Assembly: GCF_900157365.1 (NCBI RefSeq)
Contig: NZ_FUEZ01000003.1
Span: 372,001-436,000, forward strand
Direction of reading: 5' to 3'
DNA: 64,000 bases
DNA from: Mycobacterium numidiamassiliense
GTDB taxonomy: Bacteria > Actinomycetota > Actinomycetes > Mycobacteriales > Mycobacteriaceae
Both the position numbers and the translations under genes were made by a program. The notes below the pieces were generated by a model. It was not told where the DNA came from. It saw only the letters and a program-made list of their open reading frames with translations, and searched no databases. Shown here in pieces: positions 1 to 8,088 of this stretch (position 1 is the first letter of the stretch; every line of letters begins with the position of its first letter).

Positions 1-195
1 GTCGAGCACGTGTCCTTTGATTGCACCGAGGGCTTCGAGTTCCATCAGGCGCGGTTGGGCCTGATGGACGTCCCACGGGATGGCCTTGGGGGCAGGTGCG
101 CCCGCGAAGGCGGGCTTGCCGCGGTAGAGGTTTTCGTAGGACTCGGGATCGTGGGTCAGCGGCTTGGGTGCGGACCCTGTCGGGTTGTCAGGCAT
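1..195 (-). CDS. SAM-dependent methyltransferase-like protein, N-terminal part only
   Basis: The 65 codons in the window start at an ATG at 195 and run off the left edge. The start is preceded on the minus strand by AAAGGGAA, a plausible ribosome binding site. The residues PWDVHQAQP near position 40 and GHVLD at the window edge match the usual approach to motif I of class I SAM methyltransferases of the small mycobacterial type, where a GCGTG loop would follow. That loop is outside the window, so the family call rests on the N-terminus only. The gene reads away from the accessory region and may be the native left flank. Confidence 0.65.
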   Translation of the reverse strand, partial: MPDNPTGSAPKPLTHDPESYENLYRGKPAFAGAPAPKAIPWDVHQAQPRLMELEALGAIKGHVLD

Positions 196-425
196 CGCGT
201 TATTCCCTTTCAGCTCAATCTCAGGGTCGGCATCATGCCGAGTATTCAGTCCATCGTGTATTGCGTTGCGCCAGGCAGGGTGTGCGGTATTCGAACCTGC
301 CCTGGTAATCAGGCGTCGGGCCTGAGGACGTGGACACAACTGCCCCTGTCCGTCCGAGCCTAGGGCCACCCCGTAGGCGAGGGTCGGTTACTACGTCGCG
401 GGCCCCGGGCTCAGTCCACTGTTTG
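196..425. other. Intergenic region, no gene seen
   Basis: Between the methyltransferase start and the first tmRNA-like repeat I see no convincing reading frame with mycobacterial codon use and a ribosome site. The promoter of the leftward methyltransferase must lie here, but I cannot pick it out. Confidence 0.4.
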
Positions 426-556
426 TGGAGCTGCTGAGAATCGAAACCGACGCTCTATCAGGCATTTTGGGCTCTGACCAGCCGGTTCGTTCCATCTTGT
501 TCCGGCTCATCCCGCTCGCTACCTACGGTTATATTTTCGGGTTTTGACGGCGTCAA
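426..556 (-). repeat. att-like repeat A: degenerate ssrA 3' end plus element arm
   Basis: The 20 bases from 426 match the 3' end of the tmRNA gene at 31161 (tggagctgccgggaatcgaa on the plus strand) with two mismatches. They lead into an arm shared with copies at 12536 and 25505. The arm ends in the perfect 13-bp palindrome TTGACGGCGTCAA (544 to 556), 118 bases from the repeat start. The stop codon of the small secreted protein gene follows 3 bases later. I infer a left junction of an element that integrated at the 3' end of ssrA. Confidence 0.7.
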
Positions 557-559
557 TGC

Positions 560-976
560 TCACGATCTACTGCCCGGGCTCGCAGGACTCGTCGGACTCG
601 TCGGGGTTCTAGGAGTCGTCGGGGTTGTAGGAGTCGTCGCACCCGTAGGAGTCGTCGAGGTCGCAGTACTCGTTGGGTTCACGGGGCTCGCAGAACTTGT
701 CGGGCTCGTAGGACTCGCGGGCGTGGTACTCGCAAGGCCTGGGCCGTCGCCACACCAGTCCGCCACATCTTTCGGGTACTGCTCGATCGGTGGAGGACAC
801 CGCTGCCCTGGCGGGAAGTTGGCGCCGGCGTTGAGTAGGTCGCAGGGTACATAGACCTGCTTGCCTTTGGGAGTGTTGGTCAAACACTTCGTCGGCGGAT
901 CGGCATGGCCCTGGGCAGGGACGATGATCGCCACTGCCAAGGTGGCGAGCACCCCGATAACAAGGCGAAAGATCAT
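560..976 (-). CDS. Small secreted protein with Ser/Pro/Thr repeat tail, copy 1
   Basis: A 138-residue protein of unknown function. Residues 1 to about 24 form a Sec signal peptide (hydrophobic core, cleavage likely after GHA). The mature part, about 60 residues, has four cysteines (KCLTN, PCDLL, QRCPP, DWCGD), suggesting two disulfides. The last 55 or so residues are a low-complexity Ser-Pro-Thr tail coded by imperfect 9-base units. A start at 976 puts the signal peptide at the N-terminus; an upstream in-frame ATG at 1051 would bury it. A near-identical 138-residue paralogue lies at 12671 to 13087, next to the same att-like arm, so the gene appears to be the terminal cargo gene of an integrated element. 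Confidence 0.75.
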   Translation of the reverse strand: MIFRLVIGVLATLAVAIIVPAQGHADPPTKCLTNTPKGKQVYVPCDLLNAGANFPPGQRCPPPIEQYPKDVADWCGDGPGLASTTPASPTSPTSSASPVNPTSTATSTTPTGATTPTTPTTPRTPTSPTSPASPGSRS

Positions 977-1012
977 GAGCACTCCATGCCTGTGACTGTA
1001 GGCAGATGGTAG

Positions 1013-1107
1013 CCAGTGTTGTCGGAAATCCAAGCCTGGGATGTCACTCACCCAGAAAACCCAGCCAGGGACTGGACGGCAACCGTCGAGCTTTGGGAGT
1101 GCGTGCC
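1013..1107 (+). pseudogene. Relic of a type VII toxin N-terminus
   Basis: This stretch translates to LSEIQAWDVTHPENPARDW and then drifts. It closely matches residues 11 to about 35 of the putative toxin at 24168 (LSEVQAWDVTHLENAARDW), and the DNA is clearly homologous over about 85 bases from 1020. There is no start codon or ribosome site, and the frame loses similarity after about 1100. It is therefore a truncated copy of the WXG-like N-terminal domain. It shows that another toxin gene of this family once stood here or that this DNA recombined with such a locus. Confidence 0.65.
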
Positions 1108-1324
1108 GGGATTCGCTACACGCGGGCCGATGTCGTGAGGTGGGTGGCCGACAACCGCACGCGTGGCGTCCGGCGTCATCGGCGACGTGCCGCCGCCAGT
1201 GCTTCTCTTCGGCACTTGATCACTACCGGAATTTTCGCGCAGATCCGGTTGGTGCCGATGACGACCGGCTGGGTCCAAATCCTGTACTGACGGAGAAACC
1301 CGGTCGCCAGATGCGGCGAGATTC
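1108..1324. other. Degraded region, no gene seen
   Basis: The sequence between the toxin relic and the next gene has open frames on both strands, but none with a ribosome site or recognisable residues. It may be eroded remainder of the same toxin locus. Confidence 0.3.
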
Positions 1325-1759
1325 TCACAGCCGCGTTAATGTGAATGGATAGCTCAGCGTGCCAGAATTTCCGTCACACCCGACGCCAAAGGTAGAGTTC
1401 AGCGTGCCCGCCAATGTTGTTGCATCCCAATCATATACGTCGTGCGTCGCAACGGTTTGACCATAATAGACGTTGCCGCAACGTAATCCGTCCGGAGTAT
1501 CGACCGCCATCGTGTAATGGCCGTTCACCGAGGCCGCATCTGCGCTGTATTTGAATGCCCGCGCGACGGGTTGCGCGATGGCGCTTACCCGGATGCAGGT
1601 CCCAGAGCACTTGGTAATGGCCCAGATCCAGGTATGGAAGTCGTAACGGTCAGGAATATTGAGGTTGTAGTTGCCGAAGTTCATGTCTGCTCGCGCTAGC
1701 GTCGGCGGGGCCAGACAAAAGCCGCAAATAAGCGGCGCGCACGCCACCACGGCGCTCAT
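1325..1759 (-). CDS. Small secreted protein, mycobacterial family of unknown function
   Basis: Starting at the ATG at 1759 gives 144 residues with a signal peptide (hydrophobic stretch at 3 to 20, cleavage likely after LARA at 24). The mature part has a paired cysteine motif, CSGTC, then DTPDGLRCG and a C-terminal VGCDGNSG. Its layout (WxWxITKC near the N-terminus, tryptophan and glycine-rich second half) resembles the neighbouring secreted protein at 2023 to 2535, so the two look like distant paralogues. The frame stays open upstream to 2002, so the start is uncertain; the upstream residues are not signal-like. No function is known to me. Confidence 0.6.
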   Translation of the reverse strand: MSAVVACAPLICGFCLAPPTLARADMNFGNYNLNIPDRYDFHTWIWAITKCSGTCIRVSAIAQPVARAFKYSADAASVNGHYTMAVDTPDGLRCGNVYYGQTVATHDVYDWDATTLAGTLNSTFGVGCDGNSGTLSYPFTLTRL

Positions 1760-2022
1760 AGTCCGACGCAACCGGGATGCGCGACAGTTCGTTGGCTGGT
1801 CTGTAGGTGGCGTTAGTTGCCTTCGCGCGGCCCGTTCGCGCTGAACGCGCGTGTCAACGGGATCGGCAACCGACCTGCAGTCGCCAGAAATCTTGGCGTT
1901 TGCAGCCGGCATTGTCTTCATGGGTCGCCTCCCGTTGCGCTCGCATTGTGCTGTGACAGAATACAATTCGTCAAGGTCGATCTGTGACACGACTTGTGGC
2001 ACCGGCTTGACCGTTGCGCCGA

Positions 2023-2535
2023 TCAGACTCGTTCCAGCCGCATCGGCATTTTGATGACAAGCGGTTTATTGATGCCGCACGCACCGCTCGGGCCAACAGT
2101 TTCGTCGATACCGGCCAACAGAGTGGTGTTGGTGGCATCTTGCATGCCGTCTGCGCCGACACCCCAAAATAGGAACTTCTGGTGGCCGACGGCTGCGGCT
2201 CCGTCGGAGCACGGCTCCCAGTTGTTGATCTCCCGGCCAGCGATCCAGTGATCGTCAACGAACCGTAATGGTGCCGACCAGCCTTGATCGCTGTTGACTT
2301 GGCCGGTGCACTTGAGAGGGTCCTCGCAGCTGGAAGTGATTGTCCAGGTTTGGATTACAGTCTTCTCGCCGCTGTATCTTTCGTTAGTTTGTGCCCAGTT
2401 GCCGTTCGAGGTTACGTGGTAGCTGCCGTTGAGCTCGATCCCGTAGGTAGCTCCGTGGGCTGAAGCCACGGTGCCGAAGCCTGCGACAACTGACACCGCT
2501 GCCGCCGCGCCAGACATCGCACGAAGTCCGCCCAT
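2023..2535 (-). CDS. Secreted protein of unknown function
   Basis: A 170-residue protein with a clear start at 2535 (GAGGAG a few bases upstream) and a signal peptide of about 29 residues ending near ASAHGA. The mature chain begins YGIELNGSY and contains QTWTITSSC, CTGQVNSDQGW, WEPCSDG and GACGINK, a cysteine/tryptophan pattern I associate with small mycobacterial exported proteins of about 150 to 170 residues. It lies upstream of, and on the same strand as, the smaller relative ending at 1325, separated by 263 bases. Function is unknown. Confidence 0.7.
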   Translation of the reverse strand: MGGLRAMSGAAAAVSVVAGFGTVASAHGATYGIELNGSYHVTSNGNWAQTNERYSGEKTVIQTWTITSSCEDPLKCTGQVNSDQGWSAPLRFVDDHWIAGREINNWEPCSDGAAAVGHQKFLFWGVGADGMQDATNTTLLAGIDETVGPSGACGINKPLVIKMPMRLERV

Positions 2536-2854
2536 GGTCTTCTCCTCAACAGACTTTTTGGAGCATCAAGATTGTGTGGGGACCCAGGCTACGCTGCGAT
2601 GGAGGTTTTGTGGATTGGTTGTTAGTCGTTAGACGCCTATGTGCGCCAAGTGCGTAGAGCTCCGATGCCGGAAACCGAAGTGCTCGGGTTGGGCTCCGCT
2701 TCAAACCCTCGCGGCTTCCTGGGGATTGGTTCAGCCAAGCTTCGCGCGATCTTTTGTTGGTTGGCTCTTCCCGGTGTCCGTCACGGCAGGCGCGGCCGGG
2801 TCAAGGTTATGCCTCTCTGCGGCGTTTGCGTTGGGTTAGACTGCCCGCGTTGCT
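2536..2854. other. Divergent intergenic region
   Basis: This 319-base gap separates the leftward secreted-protein gene from the rightward TetR gene and must hold both promoters. I find no palindrome like those at 3548 to 3584 and no convincing small gene; the open frames here lack ribosome sites. Confidence 0.35.
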
Positions 2855-3487
2855 ATGAAGCGGAGACTTAATGCCGAAGAGCGGCGCCGCGTTTTGTGCG
2901 ATGCCGCCGTTGAGGTCCTTGCCCAGGAGGGCGCTAGGGGCCTGACACACCGCAAGGTGGAACGACGCGCGGGACTGCCGGACGGCACGACGTCGTCATA
3001 TTTTCCGACCCGCTCGGCGTTGCTGCGCGCAACGGCCGAACGAGTGGCGGAACTGGATGTCGCCGACTTCGAGGCAGTGACGACGCAGCCGTCGTCAGAG
3101 CCAGCCGCCGCAACGACGCTGTCGTTACTGGCTGAAATGGTTATGCGGTCGGCGGCCGGGCCGGCTCTGAATCGGTCCCGCGCGCGCTATGAACTGGCTT
3201 TGCATGCGCACCGAGATGCGGTGCTGCGAGCGGCTTTTGACGACGCTATTGCGGGTTTTGTGGCTTTGAGCGAACAGGCGGTCACGCAGGTGCAACCCGA
3301 CGGCTTCATCGACCGCGAGCTGGTCGAGCAACAGGCCCGCGCAGTCACGACGTTCATAAACGGTGTGATGGTGCGCCAGGTGCTGGGGCCGCGCCCCGTC
3401 GACAGCGCCGAGGAACTGACCCGACTGCTGCATGCGTTGGTCGCCGGTATCGCGGCGTCTCATCACGTGCACGCCGACCAGGTCTGA
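2855..3487 (+). CDS. TetR-family transcriptional regulator
   Basis: A 210-residue regulator. Residues 5 to 50 form the TetR helix-turn-helix: LCDAAVEVLAQEGARGLT, then RKVERRAGLPDGTTSSYF, where a fold ending in SYF followed by a helix (TRSALLRATAERVAEL) is typical. The C-terminal ligand domain is not recognisable by sequence. The gene lies upstream of an alpha/beta hydrolase and an mce operon on the same strand. The following intergenic region carries two CTACnnnnGTAG palindromes 22 bp apart, so this protein is the natural candidate to repress that promoter. The ligand is unknown. Confidence 0.85.
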   Translation: MKRRLNAEERRRVLCDAAVEVLAQEGARGLTHRKVERRAGLPDGTTSSYFPTRSALLRATAERVAELDVADFEAVTTQPSSEPAAATTLSLLAEMVMRSAAGPALNRSRARYELALHAHRDAVLRAAFDDAIAGFVALSEQAVTQVQPDGFIDRELVEQQARAVTTFINGVMVRQVLGPRPVDSAEELTRLLHALVAGIAASHHVHADQV

Positions 3488-3547
3488 CTGCTCAGGCTCG
3501 AAGCGAGCCATTGCACTATGACGGGCGAAAGTGCTGTCGAGAATTTT

Positions 3548-3584
3548 TCTACAGAAGTAGATTTTTTCTTCTACATCCGTAGAA
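3548..3584. promoter_or_regulatory. Twin palindromic operators before the hydrolase/mce genes
   Basis: Two inverted repeats with the same half-sites are present: TCTACAGAAGTAGA at 3548 to 3561 and TTCTACATCCGTAGAA at 3569 to 3584. Both fit CTACnnnnGTAG and their centres are 22 bp apart, about two helical turns, as expected for a pair of TetR dimers on one DNA face. They lie downstream of the TetR gene (ends 3487) and upstream of the hydrolase (starts 3840). Binding by the neighbouring TetR protein is inferred. Confidence 0.65.
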
Positions 3585-3839
3585 ACCGTGTTACCGTGAC
3601 GACTCATGAGTCGAGTGGCACACAGCCGGAATCAGGCGGTGCACCCGTCAGATTTGGGCATCTTCGCTAGCTGTTTTCGCACCTGCGGCCGGGGCAGGCA
3701 TCGACGAATTCCGCTGCGGTTCAGACAAAGCTGACTATCGATCGAAGGTGGCATCGGTGGTTTAGTGCGACACCGGCTTGAGCTATCGACCGCCGCCCGC
3801 GAGCCCGCCTGGATGCCCTTGTCGCGAAAGGAATGCCCT

Positions 3840-4598
3840 ATGCGTTTCGTTCTCGTCCACGGCGGCTTTCACGCTGCGTGGTGCTGGCAGCGCACCATCC
3901 CCGAGCTGAATCAGCTCGGCCACGACGCGGTGGCCGTCGACATCCCCGGCCACGGTGCTCGCTTGGACGAGGAGTCCACGCTTGCCAACCGCCGCGACGC
4001 CATCGTCGCCGTTCTGCAGCCAGGAGACGTCTTGGTCGGACACTCCGGCGGCGGTTTCGATATCACCCTGGCCGCCGACGCCGCCACCGACCTACTCGCT
4101 CACATCATTTACCTAGCGGCCGCGCTGCCTCGGGAAGGACGCACGTACCCCGAAGCAATGGCGATGCGTGACTCCGAAGACGGCTCCTTTGACGCCGACG
4201 TCGGAGAGATGCTGACCTACTTGGATTTTGCCGAAGACGGCTCGATGCGTTTTGCAACGTTCGAGGGCGCGTGGAAGTACTTCTACCACGACTGTGACGA
4301 GAAAACTGCCCGGTGGGCATTTGAGCGGCTGTGCCCGGAACGCTTCGGCGACACCACCACCGCGCCGGTATCGGTTCCACGGTTTTGGGCGGCCGATCTG
4401 CCCCGCAGTTACATCCGCTGTCTGCAAGACCGCTCTAAGCCACGGTGGCTGTCCGATGTCGTAGCCACACGCCTTGGTGTTGAACCATTGACAATCGACG
4501 CCTCCCATTCGCCGTTCCTAAGCCGGCCAGCTGAGCTTGCCGAACTGCTCGTCACCGCGACGGGCACCGCACCGATAGGTCCGCTGATCCCGAAGTAA
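3840..4598 (+). CDS. Alpha/beta hydrolase, esterase/hydroxynitrile-lyase-like
   Basis: A 252-residue alpha/beta hydrolase. The N-terminal strand and oxyanion region are VLVHGGFHAAWCW (residues 4 to 16), the nucleophile elbow is VGHSGGG near 66, and the likely catalytic histidine is in DASHSPFLS near 224. This pattern fits the small family of plant-like methyl esterases and hydroxynitrile lyases that also occurs widely in actinobacteria. I chose the ATG at 3840, with AAAGGA about 8 bases upstream, because it places the first strand at the N-terminus. The gene lies 165 bases before the mce operon, so it may act on a substrate linked to that transporter. Substrate unknown. Confidence 0.8.
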   Translation: MRFVLVHGGFHAAWCWQRTIPELNQLGHDAVAVDIPGHGARLDEESTLANRRDAIVAVLQPGDVLVGHSGGGFDITLAADAATDLLAHIIYLAAALPREGRTYPEAMAMRDSEDGSFDADVGEMLTYLDFAEDGSMRFATFEGAWKYFYHDCDEKTARWAFERLCPERFGDTTTAPVSVPRFWAADLPRSYIRCLQDRSKPRWLSDVVATRLGVEPLTIDASHSPFLSRPAELAELLVTATGTAPIGPLIPK

Positions 4599-4763
4599 CA
4601 CACACCAAAGGCGGTCCATCATCACCACCAGGACAAGGGCTTCGATCAGTCAACCGCATCAAAAAGCTGTTGGGCTGCAACAACATAGAGGTCGGGTCTG
4701 GCGGAAGCACAGCGGCCGGCGAGAAGAGCGTCTGCCGCGGTGCGACGCAAGGAGGAACCCGAG

Positions 4764-5984
4764 ATGGGGGGTAGTGCGGTGAGGCTTCTCGTGGGGCAGT
4801 CGGCGATGCGAACGCTTGCCGGGCTGATCACGGTGGGCATGGTTGCCGGTGTGATCGTGGTCTGCACCATGATGTTTCGCGGTGATTTCACCCAAACTGT
4901 TTCGATAACCGTTTTATCGCCGCGCGCGGGACTGGTGATGAATCCCCAGGCCAAGGTGAAATTGCTTGGGGTGCAAGTGGGCAGCGTGGCCTCCATCGAA
5001 GAACGCCCCAACGCGCAGGCCGCACTGCACTTGGCGATCGATCCCAACCAACTGCGCCGCATCCCAGCCAATGTCGGCGTCGCGATCGCCTCCACGACCG
5101 TGTTCGGCAACAAGTTCGTCGAGTTGCGCATGCCCGCCCAGCCCGCCACACAGCGGCTCCAAGCCGGCCAGGTGCTTGATGCCTCGCGGGTGACCGTGGA
5201 ATTCAACACGCTATTCCAGCAACTCACCTCGGTGCTATCGGCCATCGAACCAGGAAAGCTCAACGCCACCCTGGACGCGATCGCGATGACCCTCAATGGC
5301 CGGGGCCATAAGATCGGCGACGCGTTCTCCGACCTCGACGCCCTCTTACGACGCCTCGAGCCAAGCCTGCCAACCCTCGAACGCGACTTGCAGATCGCAC
5401 CGACGGTGGTCAACATCTACGCCGACGCCGCGACCGACCTGCTCACCGTGACCCGTAACACCACCACACTGAGTAACACCATCGTCAGCCAACAGCAGCA
5501 GCTCGATGCGATCCTGATCAGCGCTGCCGGATTGGGCGACATTGGCGCCGACGTCGTCGGAACCAATAGCCAACCTCTCACCGACGTGCTGCACGCATTT
5601 GTGCCGACCACCGATGTGCTCAGCCGTCACCACGACAGTATTTACTGTGGCATTGCGGGCATGGAGCCCATCATGGACTCTGCTCCATCGCCTCTTCCGG
5701 GGGTGATCGCCTCCCTGAACTTCGGGCTGGGCGTCGAGCGCTACCGCTACCCGTCAGACCTGCCGAAGGTGGCGGCCAAGGGGGACTCGCACTGCGCCGA
5801 TATCGGCCTGCCCGATCTGCCGTTTCAGGGGCGACCCAAGTTTGTCGTCGCCGACGTGGGGGCTAACCCCTGGAAATACGGCAACCAGGGCATCCTACTT
5901 AACTCCGATTGGCTCAAGCAGATGCTCTACGGGCCCATCGATGGCCCACCGCGCAACTCCTCACAGATCGGCCAACCAGGATGA
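4764..5984 (+). CDS. mceA: Mce family protein, MceA type
   Basis: A 406-residue substrate-binding subunit of an Mce lipid importer. One N-terminal membrane segment (about 20 to 37) is followed by FRGDF and LSPRAGLVM, both typical of MceA proteins, then the MlaD-like domain (about 44 to 120, with KLLGVQVGSV and TTVFGNKFVEL) and a long helical region. A strong ribosome site, GGAGG, lies 8 bases before the ATG at 4764. It is the first gene of a six-gene run with overlapping stops and starts. In known mce operons two YrbE permease genes precede mceA; here the preceding gene is a hydrolase and the 165-base gap has no room for one. Confidence 0.9.
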   Translation: MGGSAVRLLVGQSAMRTLAGLITVGMVAGVIVVCTMMFRGDFTQTVSITVLSPRAGLVMNPQAKVKLLGVQVGSVASIEERPNAQAALHLAIDPNQLRRIPANVGVAIASTTVFGNKFVELRMPAQPATQRLQAGQVLDASRVTVEFNTLFQQLTSVLSAIEPGKLNATLDAIAMTLNGRGHKIGDAFSDLDALLRRLEPSLPTLERDLQIAPTVVNIYADAATDLLTVTRNTTTLSNTIVSQQQQLDAILISAAGLGDIGADVVGTNSQPLTDVLHAFVPTTDVLSRHHDSIYCGIAGMEPIMDSAPSPLPGVIASLNFGLGVERYRYPSDLPKVAAKGDSHCADIGLPDLPFQGRPKFVVADVGANPWKYGNQGILLNSDWLKQMLYGPIDGPPRNSSQIGQPG

Positions 5985-7006
5985 GCCGTATCACGGGCCC
6001 ATTTGTCAAGTTCGGCCTGTTCGCTGTCGTGATGACTGCCTTGATGGCTGCGCTGGTTATGGTGTTCGGGCAGTTTCGGACCGGCGCGAGCAGCGACTAT
6101 TCGGCGGTGTTCAGCGACGCCTCCAGTATCAAACCAGGTGACTCCGTGCGGGTTTCGGGCATCCGTGTGGGCAGCGTGTCGAAAGTCGCGCTACAACCCG
6201 ACAAAAATGTGATCGTCAGTTTCAACACTGACCGCGACGTGGTGCTGACCACCGGAACCAAAGCCGCTGTGCGCTATCTCAATTTGGTCGGCGATCGGTA
6301 TCTCGAGTTGATCGACGGGCCAGGATCGACCACAGTGCTGACTGCTGGTGCCCAGATCCCTGTCGATCACACCGCCCCAGCGCTGGATCTGGATCTGCTG
6401 CTGGGTGGGCTCAAACCCGTCATCCACGGCCTTAACCCTCAAGACGTCAACGCCTTGAGTGCATCTCTGATCCAGGTGTTCCAAGGGCAAGGCGGAACTC
6501 TGCAATCGATCCTGTCGAAAACATCATCGTTTGCCACGGCGGTGGCCGACCACGGCGACGCCGTCGATCGCCTCATCGACAACCTGAACACCGTCGCCGC
6601 GACGTTATCCAAAGACGGCCAACAATTCGCGGGCACTATCGACCGGCTCCAACGGCTTATCCACGGCCTGTCGGCCGACCGCGACCCGATCAGCTCAGCG
6701 ATCCAAGCGCTCGACAACGGCACCGCCGCCATCACCGACCTACTTACCCACGGGCGGCCCCCGCTCAAAGGCACCATCGACCAGCTCAACCGCATCGCCC
6801 CGGTGCTCGACCACGACAAAGACCGACTTGGCGCCTCACTAGCAAGAGCACCCGAAAACTACCGCAAGCTGATTCGCCTCGGCGCCTACGGCAGCTTTAT
6901 CAACTACTACGTCTGCGGAATATCGATACGTGCCACCGATCTGCAAGGCCGCACCGTGGTGGCCCCGTGGGTCCAGCAAGAGACCGGCAGGTGCGCCGAG
7001 TCCTGA
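5981..7006 (+). CDS. mceB: Mce family protein, MceB type
   Basis: A 341-residue Mce subunit whose ATG overlaps the mceA stop (ATGA). It has an N-terminal membrane anchor (about 9 to 29), a MlaD-like domain with IKPGDSVRVSGIRVGSV near 48 and RYLNLVGDRYLEL near 95, then a helical segment and the short C-terminal cysteine-containing tail (VCGI, RCAES) seen in MceB proteins. In the known complexes six Mce subunits form a periplasmic lipid-binding tube; this is the second by position. Confidence 0.9.
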   Translation: MSRITGPFVKFGLFAVVMTALMAALVMVFGQFRTGASSDYSAVFSDASSIKPGDSVRVSGIRVGSVSKVALQPDKNVIVSFNTDRDVVLTTGTKAAVRYLNLVGDRYLELIDGPGSTTVLTAGAQIPVDHTAPALDLDLLLGGLKPVIHGLNPQDVNALSASLIQVFQGQGGTLQSILSKTSSFATAVADHGDAVDRLIDNLNTVAATLSKDGQQFAGTIDRLQRLIHGLSADRDPISSAIQALDNGTAAITDLLTHGRPPLKGTIDQLNRIAPVLDHDKDRLGASLARAPENYRKLIRLGAYGSFINYYVCGISIRATDLQGRTVVAPWVQQETGRCAES

Positions 7007-8088
7007 TGCTCAAATATCGTGGCACGCAACTAATTAAGTCGGGATTTATCGGTGTCGTGCTGATCATTCTGGTTATCGCGGTCGGGTTGAGTCCCGAAAC
7101 CTTCTCGAATTGGGCGACTACCGTGCGTTATAAGGCGCTGTTCGCCCACGCCGGAGGATTGCTGACAGGCAACCCCGTCAAGGTATCTGGCGTCAAAGTC
7201 GGCTCGGTGTCCGACGTTTCATTGGACAACGGCAAGGCCCTGGTTACCTTCAGTGTGGACAGCAACGTTGTGCTGGGCTCACAGACCACCGCCCACATCC
7301 GCACCGGGTCGTTGTTGGGCCAAAGGACACTCACCTTGGAATCAGCCGGGGCGACCGTGCTGCGACCCACCAGCATCATCCCGGTGTCGCGCACGGCCTC
7401 GCCGTACTCACTGACCGAGGCCGTGGGTGACCTGACCACCAACACTGCGGGCACCGACACCCAAGCCCTCAACCAGTCGCTGGATACGTTGTCGGCCACG
7501 CTGAATCAGATCACCCCACAACTAGGCCCGACCTTCGACGCACTGACCCGGTTGTCTCAATCACTGAACAGGCGTGATACCGACCTGGCCGAATTGCTCA
7601 CGCACACCGGGCAAGTCACCGATGTCTTGGCAAAGCGCAGTGACCAGCTCAACACCCTGATCTTAGATGCCAACGATCTCATCGGTGTGCTGTCCCAACG
7701 CCGGCAGGTCATCGTCGACCTGCTGGCCAACCTTTCTGCACTGTCTCAACAGGTCTCGAGGCTGATCGCCGACAACGAAAAGCAACTGGCGCCCACCCTG
7801 GACAGACTTAACTCGGTGACCGCGGTGCTCGAAAAGAACCGCGACAACATCGCGAAAGCGCTGCCGGGGTTAGCGAAATACCAAATCACCCAGGGCGAAA
7901 CCGTCTCGAACGGCTTCTACTACAGCGCGTTTGTGCCCAACCTGCTGGTTGGCCAAATAACACAACCCCTCTTTGACTACTATTTCGGTTTCCGGCGTGG
8001 CACCAATGCCGGGCAGCCACCCGACCACGCCGGACCCCGCGCCGAAATCCCCTTCCCCTACAACGGAATCCCGGGCGGAAGCCGATGA
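7006..8088 (+). CDS. mceC: Mce family protein, MceC type
   Basis: A 360-residue Mce subunit starting with an ATG that shares one base with the mceB stop (TGATG). Residues 10 to 28 form the membrane anchor, followed by a MlaD-like domain with GNPVKVSGVKVGSV and RTGSLLGQRTLTL and then repeated heptad-like helices. The C-terminus is short and hydrophilic, without the long proline-rich extension of mceD to mceF. Translational coupling with its neighbours implies a fixed stoichiometry. Confidence 0.9.
   Translation: MLKYRGTQLIKSGFIGVVLIILVIAVGLSPETFSNWATTVRYKALFAHAGGLLTGNPVKVSGVKVGSVSDVSLDNGKALVTFSVDSNVVLGSQTTAHIRTGSLLGQRTLTLESAGATVLRPTSIIPVSRTASPYSLTEAVGDLTTNTAGTDTQALNQSLDTLSATLNQITPQLGPTFDALTRLSQSLNRRDTDLAELLTHTGQVTDVLAKRSDQLNTLILDANDLIGVLSQRRQVIVDLLANLSALSQQVSRLIADNEKQLAPTLDRLNSVTAVLEKNRDNIAKALPGLAKYQITQGETVSNGFYYSAFVPNLLVGQITQPLFDYYFGFRRGTNAGQPPDHAGPRAEIPFPYNGIPGGSR

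Noticed and set aside
285..310. T-arm-like sequence (GGTTCGAAT on the minus strand) as a tRNA gene
   Set aside because: The flanking bases do not pair as a T-stem and no acceptor, D or anticodon arm could be built around it.
575..735. Short periodic repeats resembling a CRISPR or minisatellite
   Set aside because: The 9-base period codes the Ser-Pro-Thr tail of a secreted protein in frame, and the paralogue at 12680 to 12850 does the same. There are no spacers.
2639..2871. Small genes of 66 and 76 codons before the TetR gene
   Set aside because: Both frames lack ribosome sites and recognisable residues, overlap each other, and one overlaps the TetR start. They look like chance frames.
3606..3734. 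Small gene starting MSRVAHSRNQAVHPSD (42 codons)
   Set aside because: No ribosome site, no relatives that I recognise, and it overlaps the likely promoter region of the hydrolase/mce genes.
4599..4763. Remnant of a yrbE gene before mceA
   Set aside because: The 165 bases are too short for a YrbE gene (about 250 to 290 codons) and no frame looks like YrbE.
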